Program-made: the position numbers and the translations under genes | Assembly (NCBI GenBank): GCA_017309275.1 | Contig: JAFKLT010000074.1 | Location: 1 to 43,896 of the forward strand | Source: Sphingomonadales bacterium | GTDB taxonomy: Bacteria; Pseudomonadota; Alphaproteobacteria; Sphingomonadales; Sphingomonadaceae | Direction: 5' to 3' | Length of the DNA: 43,896 nt | The notes under the pieces: generated by a model | Database searches by the model: none | What the model was told of the DNA's origin: nothing | The model's input: the letters and a program-made list of their open reading frames with translations, nothing else | Shown here: positions 43,550 through 43,896 of the stretch, one piece after another | Position numbering within the stretch: position 1 is the stretch's first letter | How the letters are laid out: each line of letters begins with the position of its first letter

Positions 43550-43567
43550 GGTTCTCGAAAGCACGAA
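43550..43567 (+). repeat. Solitary iteron near the right end
   Basis: GGTTCTCGAAAGCACGAA, identical to the oriV iterons, lies 3.7 kb from the array in the 287-bp gene-free stretch between ssb and the right inverted repeat. Nothing else was recognised in that stretch. Confidence 0.85.
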
Positions 43568-43673
43568 CGAGGTGAAGCGAGATCCGCGTCGCGGATCGCG
43601 GCGCTGATGTGCGCGGCCCCAAGTTGGCCGCGGCCGTGACGCTGCGCGGCAGAATGCCGCAATACCGACGGCA

Positions 43674-43896
43674 CCGCTTTGGCGGCGCTGAGGATGAAGG
43701 GGGCGCCGCCCCCCTCTGTGCAAGGGCTGGACCGTCTCCGCGCGTGACGCGCTCCGCTTGGCGATCGGGGCGGTCTCCCCACCCTTCCGCGCCTGCGGCT
43801 TGTGCAGGGCGGGCGATCCCCCTCCCCCCCGATCGGCCCCATTTGCCCATTCACCCCCCGCTCTCGGCGAGGGCCAGAAGTCGATGTGAGCCATCG
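43674..43896. repeat. Right terminal inverted repeat
   Basis: Reverse complement of the left end. The outer 149 bases are identical by eye and the remainder to about 43674 differs by a few substitutions and one indel. It ends in CGATGTGAGCCATCG, the mirror of the left tip. No gene is supported within it. Confidence 0.95.

Overview
The window looks like a complete, or nearly complete, 43.9 kb high-GC conjugative plasmid from an alphaproteobacterium, most likely a sphingomonad. That placement is an inference from the RPA-type RepA, the virB1-B11/D4 layout and the general look of the proteins; there is no rRNA or taxonomic marker. No IS element, tRNA, rRNA or CRISPR array is visible. The two ends are inverted repeats of each other: about 222 bp, with the outer 149 bp identical. 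They end in a small dyad, so the molecule may be a linear replicon, or the contig may have been cut at an inverted repeat of a larger plasmid.

Left half (about 0.26-21.2 kb): a formaldehyde and electrophile survival island. A formaldehyde-sensing repressor, FrmR (4474-4764), keeps the diagnostic Pro2 and Cys35. It sits beside a divergent operon for a cytochrome bd quinol oxidase (cydA-cydB-small DUF2474/CydX-like subunit), followed by a bestrophin-like channel. A LysR regulator, an SDR oxidoreductase and a glutathione-independent formaldehyde dehydrogenase (fdhA) come next. A 12.6 kb same-strand run then holds glutathione-dependent formaldehyde dehydrogenase (adhC/frmA), a VOC protein, S-formylglutathione hydrolase, NDH-2, a DUF3422 membrane protein, UvrB, a short UvrA, a DyP peroxidase with an encapsulin-targeting tail, encapsulin, and a PRC-barrel membrane protein. 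Four promoters (DksA/TraR-like gene, cydA, frmR, adhC) carry the same type of C/G-rich TACT/AGTA operator between the -35 and -10 boxes, as expected of one FrmR regulon. The proposed logic is to oxidise formaldehyde to formate, pass the NADH through NDH-2 and cytochrome bd, repair DNA lesions with UvrAB and remove peroxides with an encapsulated DyP.

Middle (21.2-36.7 kb): a ParDE/RelBE-type toxin-antitoxin pair, then a complete leftward mating-pair apparatus. In transcription order this is an M15 peptidase fusion, a TrbM-like protein, VirB1, an LPD7-type protein, VirB2, B3, B4, B5, an EexN-like entry exclusion lipoprotein, VirB6, a VirB7-like lipoprotein, B8, B9, B10, B11 and VirD4. No relaxase is recognisable.

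Right part (36.8-43.9 kb): plasmid maintenance. It contains a degenerate serine-recombinase-like HTH protein, two XRE regulators, a ribbon-helix-helix-like protein, a tiny coupled leader ORF and RepA. An inverted pair of RepA-type repeats lies just upstream of repA, four direct iterons lie downstream, and one more lies near the right end. Then follow a winged-helix replication-type protein, a CHC2/Toprim primase-like protein, an exported HNH nuclease and a short SSB. No ParA/ParB pair was recognised.
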